Source: Paraspadella gotoi
Lineage: Eukaryota > Chaetognatha
Assembly: GCA_051294375.1 (NCBI GenBank)
Contig: CM119266.1
Span: 23,384,413-23,448,412, forward strand
Length of the DNA: 64,000 nt
Direction: 5' to 3'
The notes under the pieces are model-generated. The model had not been told where the DNA came from. It worked only from the letters and a program-made list of their open reading frames with translations, and made no database searches. The first letter of the stretch is position 1. The number at the start of each line of letters is the position of its first letter. Shown here piece by piece: positions 1 to 29,678 of this stretch. A program made the translations under genes and the position numbers.

Positions 1-98
1 ATTCGTCGTCGATGGCGTCGACTCGTCACGTGACTCGATTCTCCGTCGCCAAAATCCAACGTTTTTCCATTTATCGTCTCATTAAACCCGGCACCGCC

Positions 99-205
<107 letters not shown>

Positions 206-224
206 CTCTTTTAAAGACAAGAAA

Positions 225-251
225 AATAATATTGGTTGTACCAATTTCATA
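225..251 (-). repeat. Fragment of dispersed repeat family A
   Basis: The short stretch reading ATTGGTTGTACCAATTTC matches the ends of the repeats at 34131-34432 and 50855-51216. It is probably a degraded fragment of that family. Confidence 0.4.
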
Positions 252-439
252 AAGAGAAAAAGAAAAAAAGTAAAAATTTAAAAGAAATTAGAAAGAAATA
301 TTTGAAAAATAGGAAAATTAATTAATCAATTAATTCATTTTTTAATTAAAAGATAATTAAAGGCTAAATATTCATAATACTATTTAAATATAAGATAATA
401 ATTCAATAGTTACGTTTCTTTTTTAATTTTTTATTGATA

Positions 440-440
440 A

Positions 441-496
<56 letters not shown>
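440..496. repeat. (ATT)n microsatellite
   Basis: A run of about 19 ATT units in AT-rich DNA, downstream (on the gene strand) of the FABP-like gene. Confidence 0.95.
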
Positions 497-497
<1 letters not shown>

Positions 498-724
498 TAA
501 TTTAGGTTATATCATATGCTGAAAATGATTTTAGTGTTTCTTCACTTGTCACATAACTATGAATTGAGTCATCACGCGAGAGACGTTTTCGGATGACGTT
601 GGATGAGACGCGACCGAAGAAGAAAAAAAGTAAAACGACGGGAGACTTTTTTCTCCTCTTCGCCGGATTAATAATTAGACCAAACACATTGTCCACTTTA
701 AAACACAGTAACTTAACAGTATTG

Positions 725-2217
725 TCAGGATTCTTTGAACGAGTTTTCGACAATTCTTGAAAATATAAGACTGGACTCGTGGTTCCCCATTTTCACGGAG
801 GCTCTTAAAATGTCACCGTCGACGACGAATTCCACTCTGGTGTCACGAAGGTTGTTTTCTGGATCCGCCTTGAAGATTTGTTAAAAGGAAAGGCTTTTTC
901 GGTCATCTCTTTTTTTTAGTTTTTTTTTTTTTTAATTTTCTTATTTTTTTTTAGTTTAGTTTATTTAGGTTTTTTGTATTTTTACTTTTTTTAAATTTTA
1001 AATTTTTAAAAAAAATTTTTAATTTTTTTTTTTAGTTTTTAGCTTTTTAGTTTTGTTAATTTTGTATTTTTTTTTTTTTTTAATTTTTGTTAGTTTTTAT
1101 ATTTTTTAGCTTTGCTTTAGTTTTCACCATTCGAAAAACCATCTTGTTGCCCTCAAAAGTTGTAGTCGTGCGAACGACTCGATTTGCCAACGTCTTTTGC
1201 ACATGTTCCTCTCCCAACCGGAAATAGTCCTAGTGAAAGATAGAAGAAAAAAAAATCGCCACCCAGCAGCCCCACTAATTAAAAAAAAAAATTCTTTCCA
1301 AGTGGCCACTCCACTCGCACGGCATCCTTTTTCTCTCTCTCACCGTCTGACGCCCGAGGGTGCAACAGTTCTCAATCATCCAGACGTGGTCATTCTCTTC
1401 GATGGTCATGATGTCATCCAAGACGATGGGGTTTTTATTTTGCAACAATCGCAAATGCTCTTCGAAGCCCTTCTGGTGCACCAACTGCCAGATTCCCTTG
1501 ACTCCGGAGACGATTGGCTGCGTGGAAGGGAAGCCGATGAAGGGCGATGGCGTCGCAGCTTCGACGCCGGCGCAGGATCCCAACCCGAGAAGATCTGTCT
1601 TCGTCGGGGATTGAACGGAACGCCCGAGTTCCGTGTGGATGGAGCCCGAGGAATAGGAGCCAGCGTTGAGCTGTTGTGACGGGAATTCTCAGGTTTAGTG
1701 TTAGTGTTTAGTGTTTTAAGTTGAATTGGTTGTGAGAAGAATTTTTGCGGACTCGAGCATGATTTTATATCCAATTTTATGATTTGATATCCAATTTTAT
1801 GATTTGATATCCAATTTTATGATTTTATATCCAATTTTATGATTTTTTTTTTAGAAAAAAACATATTTTTTCTTTTTCCATAAATTTTTTTTTCTATTGT
1901 GCACGTACCACGTCGCTCGGTTTCCAATCGTCCATGGTTCGATGTTCCGACTCTGACCAATTCCGGATGTCAGAACACAGGTCCGACCGTTCCGCGAGGT
2001 AATTGACCAAGGGCTCGCGGTCCAGCGTGAGAGTTTTGCGCTCATCACTGGTGATTGCACGCGTGATCGATTCCGATGACAAGGGCGAATTTTTTTCGGA
2101 GTTGTCGGATCCCTTCGGCCGCTTCGACGGCTCCGTTTTTGAAGTGGAGTTCTCGGAAGGATCGTTTTTGGAAATCCCGTTTTTGGAAGCGTCACATGGT
2201 TGAGATTCAGAAGACAT
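725..2217 (-). CDS. FABP-like (fatty-acid-binding/calycin) protein with a long N-terminal extension, four exons
   Basis: Exons on the minus strand are 2217-1909, 1670-1344, 1229-1128 and 868-725. All junctions are phase 0 with GT-AG ends, and the first donor is GTACGT. The product is 293 residues. Residues 1-103 (exon 1) are Ser/Lys/Asn-rich and look disordered. The extension continues to about 158. From residue 161 the protein reads like an intracellular lipid-binding protein: K-G-I-W-Q (the GxW start of the barrel, W164), then F-E-E-H-L in the helical lid, F-R-L-G-E-E at 215-220, E-G-N-K-M-V-F at 238-244, and a last strand ending S-R-I-V. Exon 3 is exactly 102 nt, the usual length of exon 3 in FABP genes. 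The family binds fatty acids or retinoids in the cytosol. The C-terminal R-x-Y carboxylate-binding motif is here R284-I-V286, so the Tyr is missing. The family call is by eye, and the ligand is unknown. The start codon is the first ATG of the open frame. Introns are 238, 114 and 259 nt. Confidence 0.82.
1761..1840. repeat. 20-bp minisatellite, 4 copies, in FABP-like intron 1
   Basis: Four consecutive 20-bp units of the form GATTTKATATCCAATTTTAT. Units 1 and 4 have T and units 2 and 3 have G at the variable position. The array lies wholly inside the first intron (1671-1908) of the FABP-like gene. Confidence 0.95.
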
Positions 2218-2787
2218 TTTTATTTAAAAATATATACAGAATTTAAAAGAAGTTGATAATAGTAGAGTCGAAATGTAATAACTTATTCTATCGTATTCAT
2301 CGCCATATAATTTAGCCGTCAGCAAATTAAAGCATTACTTCTTTACGCTCTTTTTTTTAATTCTTCTTAATTTTCATCCATTAATAGCAACCTTTTGATC
2401 CGAACCCGAGCTGAGCATTTTTTTTTTCGTGAAGAGAAAAATAATAAAAATACTAAATTGAGAAAAATAGAGAAAATTGTCTGAGAGAGAATAAGAGACG
2501 GAAGGAAAGTCACCGACGACTTTTGACCTTTTAGGTCCTGAGAAACTCCTTTATGTATTTGAAATTCTTTATAATGTAATATTTTGGACCAAATCAAATA
2601 ATTGGATTTCAAGAAACTTAAATTACTAGTATATTTTCATGATTAAAGTTTAATGCAGTATTGATCCGTGTCCTTTTTTCTTCCTTGCCATGTCTCAGAC
2701 TTCTTTACTCTCTTTTTGAGAAAAAAACTTCTCCAATATTGCAAGCCCAAAATATTTTCTCTGTTTGATCTCAGTTTTTCTGGCTGC

Positions 2788-2894
<107 letters not shown>

Positions 2895-3183
2895 CTCTAG
2901 CCCCATTCTCCTTTTTTATCTTGTGTTGTGCCTCATTCGTCTCAACAGACGTAAAGTCTCGGTTCTGTTTTCATCTTCTCCCATTCATTCCATATCCTAT
3001 TTCACACTGTCTCGGTCGGGGAATCTCTCTCGCTATTCCTCTCTGTCTCTATCCTTCACTCCTGCTCCAACCCTTTCCTCTCCCACTCGCTCGTTCTGCT
3101 CCATTAGCTCCACCTTTCATTACTCCTCTCTCTGGCGCAGCGACATTCCCAAGAAGGCTCCATCGACTTGCCCCCTAACGATC

Positions 3184-3268
<85 letters not shown>

Positions 3269-3657
3269 CTCTATCCCAGTCCCCTGGCGCGGGGAATCGA
3301 AATTAGAGTCCCTCGCGTCCTGCGTCGTCGTCGTCGTCGTCGTCAGTATCTCGTCTCTCTACTCATAAGTAATAAACCTTATGGAGATTCGATGAGAATC
3401 GGGGCGACGGCGAGTCGACGAGCGAAGGGAAAAAAAGGGAACCAAAAAAAATGGAAGCGGGGAAAATGGACGAAGGAAAAATGGAAAGAGAAATGAAAGC
3501 CGCGGAAATAAATACGAAAATAAGAAAAACACAAAAGTATTACTGTAGTCGTAGGAGAGATTAACCGGCTATTTTTTTTAGAAATAGTAGTTTTTGAGAA
3601 ATGTAGTTAATAAAACCATAAAAAACCGTTGAACCTTGCACATCTTCTCAGGCCTAG

Positions 3658-3745
3658 GAAAAAGGGAAAAAGGGAAAAAGGGAAAAAGGGAAAAAGGGAA
3701 AAAGGGAAAAGAGAAAATAGAAAAAGGGAAAAAGGGAAAAAGAAT
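3658..3745. repeat. AAAAGGG-type purine repeat array
   Basis: About ten tandem units of a 7-8-bp purine motif (GGGAAAAA), with a short AGAGAAAAT interruption. The strand is pure purine over about 90 bp. Confidence 0.85.
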
Positions 3746-5289
3746 GGTTCAAAGGAAAACGAAAAAAAAAAGAAAAAAGAAAACACGAAAAAAAAAAAAC
3801 GAAAGAAAAAAATGAGAGAAATCTAATCTGGAATTCCACGCCCCTGACGATTCCAGAAGAATTTTTCGTTTTCGCCTTTTGTCTGAGAAGAGAATTCGGT
3901 GCTGATTGAGGGGAGTGGAGCTGGAGGTGGAGCGGAATTAGAGTGTGGGAAGTGGAGCTGGAGAGTTTGGTGGAGCGAAAGGGGGAAGGGAAGGAGGGTG
4001 GGCGGGTGAAGTAAGGATTAAAGAGAAATGGACGATGAGAAAGTCAATTTGCAGATGGAAGTTGAATTGAATTTGTTGAGTGATTATCAAAAAAGAAAAA
4101 AAATTGTAGGAGAAAAATGACTGTAAAAGTCCGAGACATGAAAGTTAAGAAATATAATAATTTAAGAATCTGTATTATATTTATCAACAGATAATCATTT
4201 CAGCGTACCTGCTTTCTCCTCATAAAATAGCTGAAGGAGGAGGTATAAAAAGAATGAAAGGCGTCGTACAGACGGTTTGAAAAAGTCATTCAAAGGAAGG
4301 GGATATTCTGTACTTTCGTAATTTAATAATTATTTTCTAATAATTGATATTTAGCGATTTATCGAAAAGGTTTTTTCACATTTTTTGGTAATATTATTTT
4401 GACTACGTCATTTTTTTGTTTTTCTTCAACTAAAATAAAAAAATAAACGAAAAAACACGTAAAACCATTTGATGAAATTACTAACGATCTTAGATCCTAC
4501 GACCTTTTGCGTTCCCCCCCCCCCAAAAAAAAAGTCGCTTTCGAGGTTCAAAGGTCCAACTAATTTTATTCATTCATTTTTTTTCTTCCTTCCTTACCAT
4601 CATCATGAGTAAGGAGAAAAAATAAGGTAAAGCTAAGGAACATTCTCTTTTGCCTTTTCATCATTTCCCCTTAACGATCCTGTATCATCAACAAATTCCA
4701 TTGTCGTCCGAGTTTTTCGCATTAGCCTCGGCCGTTCTCGGTTCTGAGATGCTTCGTTCGGGAGACTTGGGGAAAGAGTGAAGATCTAAAATGAACGTGG
4801 CGACGTAATCGGTGATTGCTTAAAATAAACTTTGTATATTTTGTTTTATAAAATTCTGCGAGGATAAGTATAGTTGTTAATTTATGGTAGTTTTATTGAA
4901 GTTTGTCTAAGGCTGCGTTTAATTTCCTTTCAATTATCAGTAACTTTGTAGTTTTTCAGAAAAATCATTTTGGCCAAAGTTAATTTAAATTTAAATTTAT
5001 TAGGCATTGGTCTTCCTTCGTCATGTCAAGCAAAGACAAATTAAATTATTTTCAACAACTTCATTTGTTGATTTAAACTTTTAATGCCAGTTTTTGGAGA
5101 ATAAACACTTTGTTTTGCGTCAGATCTTTACCTACAACGAAGCCCCTAGTAAATGTAAGCTATTAGAAGGTAATTGGCGTGGAGTCTAAGTGTCTTAATC
5201 GAGAGTTAACATTAATAACTGTCACATTCGTCAGAAGTAGCGTAAAGACAATTTGGTTTTTCGTTCCCAGCACTGCAAACTCGAAATTT

Positions 5290-5700
5290 CCGGCGAAGCT
5301 CGGCAGTGTCGCGCCCCGATACGTCAAAAGGGGTGCTAGGGTGTAACAGATTGTGCGGAGGCGTGATTAAGGGGTGGCGTCGAATAGGGTGGCGTGGGGC
5401 GCAGCCTCGGCGGAGTAGATGGAGTGACGCCGACGATGTCGCGGGACCGAGAATCATTAGCGGCGTTTCGCAGCAACTAGACAATGATATGATGGATTCT
5501 CTCAATCGTTTTTTTCGACGACTGTAACGTCTCGCTCGCTGCTCCGCCGCCGCGCCGACCGCCTGCCGCCAGCCGCCGCGCCGCCCCCCGTGGCACCGAA
5601 ACCCACCCCCGCCATCTGGCGTCCCGTCGAGATGTGAGGAGTTAAGTGGATGGCGGAGCCTCAGAAGCCGCCAGGGGCCGCGGCGCCAAATTGAGACCGG
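5290..5700. promoter_or_regulatory. GC-rich island, function unknown
   Basis: A GC-rich block inside AT-rich spacer, densest at 5530-5700. It carries two CTCF-like motifs (5609-5622 on the minus strand and 5668-5681 on the plus strand). No convincing open frame was found. It could be a noncoding first exon, an unmethylated promoter island or an insulator. This is inference from composition and motif only. Confidence 0.35.
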
Positions 5701-6232
5701 ATTCTCGATAGCAATTTTTTTTTTCTTAAATTAAAAATCTTTTCTTTATTAAAATTATATGAACTTTTTTCTTTACCACTCTTCAAAAAAAACAAACGAA
5801 AAAACTGGATACACTTAAAGCTTCCAACGGATACGGATCTGAATTATGTAGATCGAATTACAGCATTAAATATAATCCCATTTCCGTGAGTTTTCGTTGT
5901 TAATATTTTTATGGCCAGGATTATGTTTTCATTTAAAAACAGTTTTTAAAAAATTACTCATACTTACAGCAGTTTTTTTTAGTACTCCCTATTATCTACT
6001 ATCAAAGAAATATAAACGGACTGTAGAATATACAGTGTAGATGTTCCTTAACATTTTTTCTATATATGCTAACATGTTTCAGTAAAAAAAACTTTTTTAG
6101 GTACCTTTACGTTAAACTTACTTCGATCTTACTATCTCATATAAACATAATTTTGTCACCGACTCGGCATCAGCTAGCGAACTTCAAAGACGACCTGAGA
6201 CAGGGTCCAAAGGTCAGGAGTATGGCATTTTC

Positions 6233-6236
<4 letters not shown>

Positions 6237-6309
<73 letters not shown>
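6237..6309. repeat. (GA)n microsatellite
   Basis: A perfect GA tract of about 72 bp. Confidence 0.95.
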
Positions 6310-6311
<2 letters not shown>

Positions 6312-7426
6312 ATGATTCCCAGTCGCTTTTGATTAATGTCTTTTTTCGGGCCGGTCGGGCTGCAGGTTCATACTCAGCTCAACTCTCTCAACCTTTTATC
6401 TTTCGGGTTTTTTTTTTTTTCACTTTGAGGTAAGAAAAAAAAAGTAGACTTTTTTGTCGTTACATGAGATCAGTCTTAGTTCATGATTTATTTCCGGTTT
6501 CTTAAAAGTTTTAAGCTACGCAGATAGATTTCTTTTTTTAAAATTCCTGTTTGTCAAGATATGATACAAATAATAAGAAGAAAGAGAGAGAGCTATACAA
6601 ACATTGTTATTTTTATAGTAATACCTCGATCGCAAGGGGTGATAGTGGGTACGTGACGGTTGGACAAAGAATTCGAACACGTAGTAATAATTATCATGAT
6701 AATAATAATTAAGATAACAGGATAATTGCGTATATGTATCGTACATTAAAGCATGCATACGTATTATTTTTTTTTGTTTGGCAATAAAATGACTATGACC
6801 ACTGAGACACACGAAACATGAACGGGTTAAAAAAAAAAAATTCTCCTTTTGAATTCGCATTTTCGTAATTCGTCGAGTTAATGGATCTTTTATTAACAAA
6901 ACGCGAATTTCATTTTGTCGAACAGATATTTTTAACAGTATAGAAAACATTTACAAAAAAAAAAGTCATCAATATATGTACCCTGGTCGGAGACTTGTGG
7001 TTTCCGTTGATTGGTTGATGCGTAGTAAAAATTAGCCAATCAGCTTTTTTTTATTTTTACAGTTTTTGTTAGTTACACAATTCGATAGGGGGTAAAGTAT
7101 TAATTAGTCGAACTAAAGATATATTGAAATGACTAGAACTTAAGCGAAGAAGAAAGAGAACTAAATTCCTTTTTCACGCCAGAACTTATGAGTTTAAATC
7201 GTTATATAATATGTTTTTAAGTCGGTTATATTTTTTTATTCTTTTTATTCTTCTTTTGGAAAACCGTCCGCTTCTTACAAAAGGTCGTTTTACGCTCAAA
7301 CTCTTTGCAAAGACCGGAACCCATTAATCTTACATTCTCTTTCCTTCCTTTCTTTTATTTATTTTCTACTTTTTTTTCTCAAACGTCGAGATTTTTTCAA
7401 AGGGCAAAGCGGGAGAGAAAGAGAAT

Positions 7427-7542
<116 letters not shown>

Positions 7543-7829
7543 GAGAAAGATAGAGATCCTTCACGACGTGGCCACAAAATTGATGATAGGGATGAGTCTG
7601 ACCCAATTATGAGAATCGCAGAGAATGAGCGAGTTTTTGAAAAACTAACATGTTTACAAAATTTGACGGGAGAAAAAGAGGAGGGGGAGAGACTGAGATA
7701 GTGATACGATTGAAGAGTTAAAGAGAGGTAGAGGAGAGAGGGGAGAAGAGAGGGGAAGGAATGACGCGCGGGACTTTTTGAAGCTGAATGAAAAATGAAA
7801 GTAGGGGCGGCTTTGCCAACGGCGGCCGA

Positions 7830-7939
<110 letters not shown>

Positions 7940-8292
7940 CAAAAGGTTCGCTCGAAAAGAGAAGAGAAATATGGGCGGAGGTCTTTTGAGGTCTCAGCAA
8001 CGGGGTATCTCTTTCAAAAATAATTTTTAACATTTTGAATTTTAACCTAAAACAGTTCATCAAACAGGAAATCCCTTGACATTCAAAATTGAAGAGAGAA
8101 GAAACATCTAAACGAGAAAGCATTTTATCAGATCGTCAGTCAGCCCATTAAGAAGCCCTGGCGTAATCAACTTTTTTAAGACGCAATCGACAAAAAATAT
8201 AATAAAAAAAAATTAATTAAAAGCCAAAGAAAGTTGTCTTACTAGAGATAACGAATGGAATCTGAACCTCCAACGCATACCACCTTAATTTA

Positions 8293-8427
<135 letters not shown>

Positions 8428-11416
8428 CCGAACAAAACCGGGTGGGTGAATTCTAATACGACTTTCCAAGCAAAAATTGTATGCAAGAAATTGGGAATCG
8501 AGCCAAGAAAAATAAAAGGAAAATTAGAATAAAATTCAAAAGGAAACATGAACCCAAAAATTGGAGGAGTGCATTGCATTAACGAGCTGTGAGGGTTCAT
8601 CAGGAAAAGTACGTCCAACGCACAAGGAGGAATTCATTTGCAATACTGATCGCCTTCTCTCACATTTTCCCTTTCGCTTTTTCCAATTCTTTCACAAAAC
8701 GAGTCCCCGCTCTCTCGCAGCAGCAAAAAAAAAGGACAGTTTATATCCTCTTATTTCCTCGAGCTCGGTTTTCCGCTTTGCCCGCTGTTATTTATTTATT
8801 TTTCCCTGCTTTTTCCAGATAAGCTTTGTCCTTTCGGCAGAACAAGTTTCTTTTTTTGTTGTTTTTTTTTCTGGTTTTTTTCTTTATCCTTTCTCTCTCG
8901 CAGGCTTTTTCGCGCCGTTGCAATCCCCGTGCTCGCTCGAGCTGGGAACCAACGTTGATGTGATAAACTATGAAAAATCGTCGTCGTTGTTGTCGTCGTT
9001 CTCGTCGTCGTCGTCGTCGCCGAAGAGAGGGAAAACAAAGATGGAGTGCCGCCGCCGCGGCTGATCGGCGGGGAATACTGCCGCGGAGGCAGCTGCAGCG
9101 AAAAACCGCGTTTTTCTTTTCCCTTTCCTGCTATTGCCGAGAGGAACCAAAAAACTGCAGCCGAAATAAAAAAAGATAAGAAAAAAAAAAATAAGGAAGC
9201 TTAGGCTGAGAATCTTTGGAAAGATTGAATTCTCGATGATGTACTACTTCCTTATTGCAGATTTTTTAAGTTTTTTAAAAAAAAATTAAACTAATTATAA
9301 TATTAATTTTTCTTCCATACATTCTGATAAATATGGCGTGTTAAAGCTAAAAAAGAAAATTAAAAAAACTGAAGTGAAAATAAAATATAGACATACATTT
9401 ATCTTCCTACATTTAGGCAAAGGGAAACAAAAAGAAAACAGAGGCGCAAAGGCGGGTATACGGCGAACCATAACTTATAATAAACTAGAAGCAACTTAAA
9501 CGAAACAAAACACAATGAATTGAAAACAACAAAACGTAAGCGAGAGCGTATTAGGGGCGAAAACGAAAAGAAATGTTAATTTTCACGAACGAACATACGA
9601 TTACGAACTTATATATTTTTTTTTCAGACGAATGAGGTAAAGTGTACAAAGGAAAAATGGCGAAATGGATTTTTTTTTTTTCATTTTCAAATGGCGAAAT
9701 GGCAAATCGTGTAGAAACCGTGTAATGCCTTGCAAAAAATTGGGTCAGAAAAATAGACAGTAGCGTAATAATAAAAAGGATTGCGAAGGTGCAGATGGTG
9801 ATGTGAAATAATAATTATAATTATAATAGCATTCTCGTAGGGCGGGTGAGTGTTGTTTGTAAACAAACATTCCAGGTTCCCGCTGGAAACTTAAAGTTTG
9901 CAAAATTTTTTATTCATTCACGTTTTTTACTAATAAATCCTAGTTTCCATCGGGTCCCTTTTTTAAGTTGCGCAAAGTAAGGGTATTTTCCTTGTTTTTT
10001 GACTCTGTCGGTGTATAAAGATTATAAGTATTACCCTGTGACAGCAAAGATGGTTTTAGGTTCAGCTACCGACTCGCATAGTTTGACAAATATTCGATTT
10101 TTTAAAATTTGTAAACATTTATGAAATATTAAATAATCCACGCTCGGGCTAAATAACGGATGAACAGTATGAAAAAAAAAATTAAATCCATGATTTACCG
10201 GCATTTAAGGAAGGATTCATCTTTTACTCTTCACACAAAAACCCCATTCAAAGTGTCTTTTTCAGTAGCCGTAAATTATACACTGATCGGAGCAATAATT
10301 CTCAACATAACAACAATCACCAATTAATCTTTGTTATTACTTAAAATATAATATCTAGCATTTTTGTGGTTGTCTTGAGTTAAAGCTAAACACAAAAAAA
10401 AATAGAAAACAATTTCTCAAACTTAATGACATATAAGCTTTAAATGCTACGATGAAATGACAATCGGGGATATAATTATCATTAATTCTAGTTTCAGCGT
10501 TGCAACCAATCCGTGGTTCGTTGAGAGGGGGAAGCGAATCTTGACTAGCTTGATTTTCTCCTGTCTCTGTCTCAGAAAAAAACAAAAAAACAAGGGAATT
10601 CTATGGGGAGAAATTGGGAGGGGGATTCATTCTACGCTGGTTAATCTGGCCGAACGGAAGACCTCAGACAATTCGTGTTCATTTTCTGACGCAATGAAAT
10701 AAAATGTCATATTTACCGTTCGCTTAAAAAAAGAAAAGGAGGAAGGAAAAGCGGCGGCCATCTTTCATCTCTCTCTTTTTTTTCACCTCTTAAGCTTTCT
10801 TCTCGCGAAATCCGCGTAGGTGCCGTTCAATAAATATAAAGAGAAAAAAAAGTGCCGCTCTCGCGAGCTCCGTAGAGACGGGAGGAGAGGGACGAAAGGC
10901 CCGCTCTTCCTCTTCCTCCTTCCCTCAAAAGCGAATGGACTTTTCCTCATCTTCGGAGCTACCGTTCGACCATCGTCGCTACCTTACGTCTTAATGTACG
11001 TCATCGTCGCCGTAATCGTCGCGATGGTCGTCGTCGTCCCTGTCGTTTTTCCTTATTTCCAGCCATCGATATCTTTCTCTCTCTCTCTCTTCGAGAGCGA
11101 AGGAAAGGCAGCTGCAACCGCTGCTCCGAGTGAAGGACGGTTGTCCGCGGCTGGTCCGGGCGACGGCGTCGCTGCCGCAGCTGCAGCCATTTTTTTTTGC
11201 AGCTGCACCGCTGCACTTTGGGCGCGCTGCGCGACGTCGTCGTTGATCGGGACACGAGAAGAAAATCAACAGAAGAACATCGGTTAACTGGGAGTAATAT
11301 TTAAATAAATTCTCGTCCGGGGTAAGGACGATAGGCGTCAGATATATTTAAGTGGCGAGGGTTTGGAAAGGAGACAGAGATAGAGATAATTTTTCATTTT
11401 TGTTGTGGTTTTAGAG

Positions 11417-11422
11417 TTTATT
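11417..11422 (-). terminator. Candidate poly(A) signal of the ftz-type gene
   Basis: AATAAA on the minus strand, about 100 nt past the TGA stop at 11525-11527. Another TTTATT (plus strand) occurs near 11477, so the choice is uncertain. Confidence 0.4.
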
Positions 11423-11524
11423 TTCGCGTAGGGCCGTTTTAAAAAAAATTGCAATATTTCCAGTGTTTTTTTGTTTTTTTTATTCATTTTTTGTATTTTT
11501 AATTTGACGTCGTTTTTGATCCCC

Positions 11525-27823
<16,299 letters not shown>

Positions 27824-27850
27824 GGCGGGATAGGGGGCGCGGTCGCGGGA

Positions 27851-27930
27851 CCGGAAGTGACGGGACAAGTGGGCGTGTTCCGGCGGGAGAAACCGGAAGT
27901 GACGTCGAAATGAAGAGATGGAAGATGGCG
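27851..27930 (-). promoter_or_regulatory. ETS, ETS/CRE composite and YY1-like motifs upstream of the ftz start
   Basis: CCGGAAGTGACGGG at 27851-27864 and CCGGAAGTGACGTC at 27893-27906 are ETS/GABP cores; the second joins a CRE half (TGACGTC). AAGATGGCG at 27922-27930 matches YY1. All lie 28-107 nt upstream of the ATG on the gene strand, where a TATA-less promoter or 5' UTR would be. The motifs are read on the plus strand, antisense to the gene. Confidence 0.45.
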
Positions 27931-28769
27931 TGGAGGTTGAGGGAATAGAAGTGGCTGAGGGAAGATAATTTATAAATGTTTTTTTAAATTTTTTTCAATA
28001 AAGTTTCTTCGTTTTGGGCGATTTAATTAATCTTTTTTTGTCGTTTTAACACCGAAGACTGTTTTCGAGTTTTGTCAAATTGATTCATGTGTTTGTGTCG
28101 ATTGCTTCTCTGGGTTAATTCGGTATTAAATTAAATTAAACTAACGGCTACAACGCGCGAAGTTTTTTTCAGTTAGTTTCTTTTTTTTTTTCATTCGGTT
28201 AATATTTTAGCTTTTGTTTTAATTTTAGCCGATTGCTCGCTTGTTTTTTTTTTCTGTCTTTCCTTCGTCATCCCCCGTTGCATGCCGCGAAAAAAGAGAA
28301 GAAGAGAGTATTATGACGACGACGGTGGTGACCGAAAAAAAAGAACCTGAAAACGAAAAGGGAATCACGTGACGAATTTCTGGGGGACCAATCACGGATC
28401 GACGCTCCGGCCTCGTGGTGGAAAGAGAGGAGGGAAAAACACGACAGAAAGGGAGAAAGAGAGAGAGAGACACGAAGCGATAGAGAGAGAGAGAGATGGG
28501 GACCACCCCGTGAGGAAGAGACGTCGTCGTCGAGGAGGAGGAAGAGGAGGAGAAAAAAGAACGACGACGACGAAGAAGAAGACGACGAAAAGAAGACTGA
28601 GGGTTTTTGTTGCAACGAGAGAAAAAGAGTGGGAGAGGAGAGAGTGATGATGCTGATGACGATGACAAAGATGACGACGATGACGAGGCGATCCTCGCGT
28701 AGCCTTCACCGCGCGTTGGCGAGGGAGCGAGAAGAGAGACGGAGAGAGAAAGAGGGACGGAGAAGTTTC

Positions 28770-28914
<145 letters not shown>

Positions 28915-29578
28915 GTTGAAAAGAAATTTAAGGCTAATAAAATAAATATCATTATTTTCATTCATGATTTCAGATTAAAAACTCGTCGTGAAAAATCACA
29001 GAGGACAGCAACTTGTGTTTAAAAATGTTATTCTAAAACAAATACAGAAACATAGAAACAAAAACAAACTAATGTTGCGAATTTAACCTGAAATCAAAAA
29101 AATTTTCACAAAGAAAGTTTTCACGGAAAAATACTATTTACTATCAAAAGTTTTTTTTTTCAAGAGTCAATTGAAACAATTCGTTTTGCCATTATTCATT
29201 ATGATACAAGCAGAGATATAAACGAGACAAATCATTTTCCAACGATAAATGCCGAAGACATTAGCAGGAAAAAATACGAGCACCATGAAACGAAAATACG
29301 TTTAAAAATAGAGAAAAGGCGAAAAAAAGGGAAACTGTTTTTGTGACTTCTGCTTCTGTCCTTCCGCAGGAGTTTCGTCGTCGTCGTCGTCGTCGTCGTC
29401 CTCGCGGTCGATGTTCGCTTTCCACGTCGTCGTCCTCCTCGTCGTCGTTCTCTCCGTCGTCGTCGTCGTCCTCATCGTCGCCCCGCGCGTCGCCGGTCGT
29501 GGAGTTGAGTTATTGCTCAATTGAAATCAGCTGAGGCGATTTTCGGTCTCGTTATACTACATCGTCGAACGAGGGGCC

Positions 29579-29678
<100 letters not shown>

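Noticed and set aside
10820-11290. GC-rich frames just downstream of ftz
   Set aside because: They lie in or past the probable 3' UTR, are low-complexity and lack splice support.
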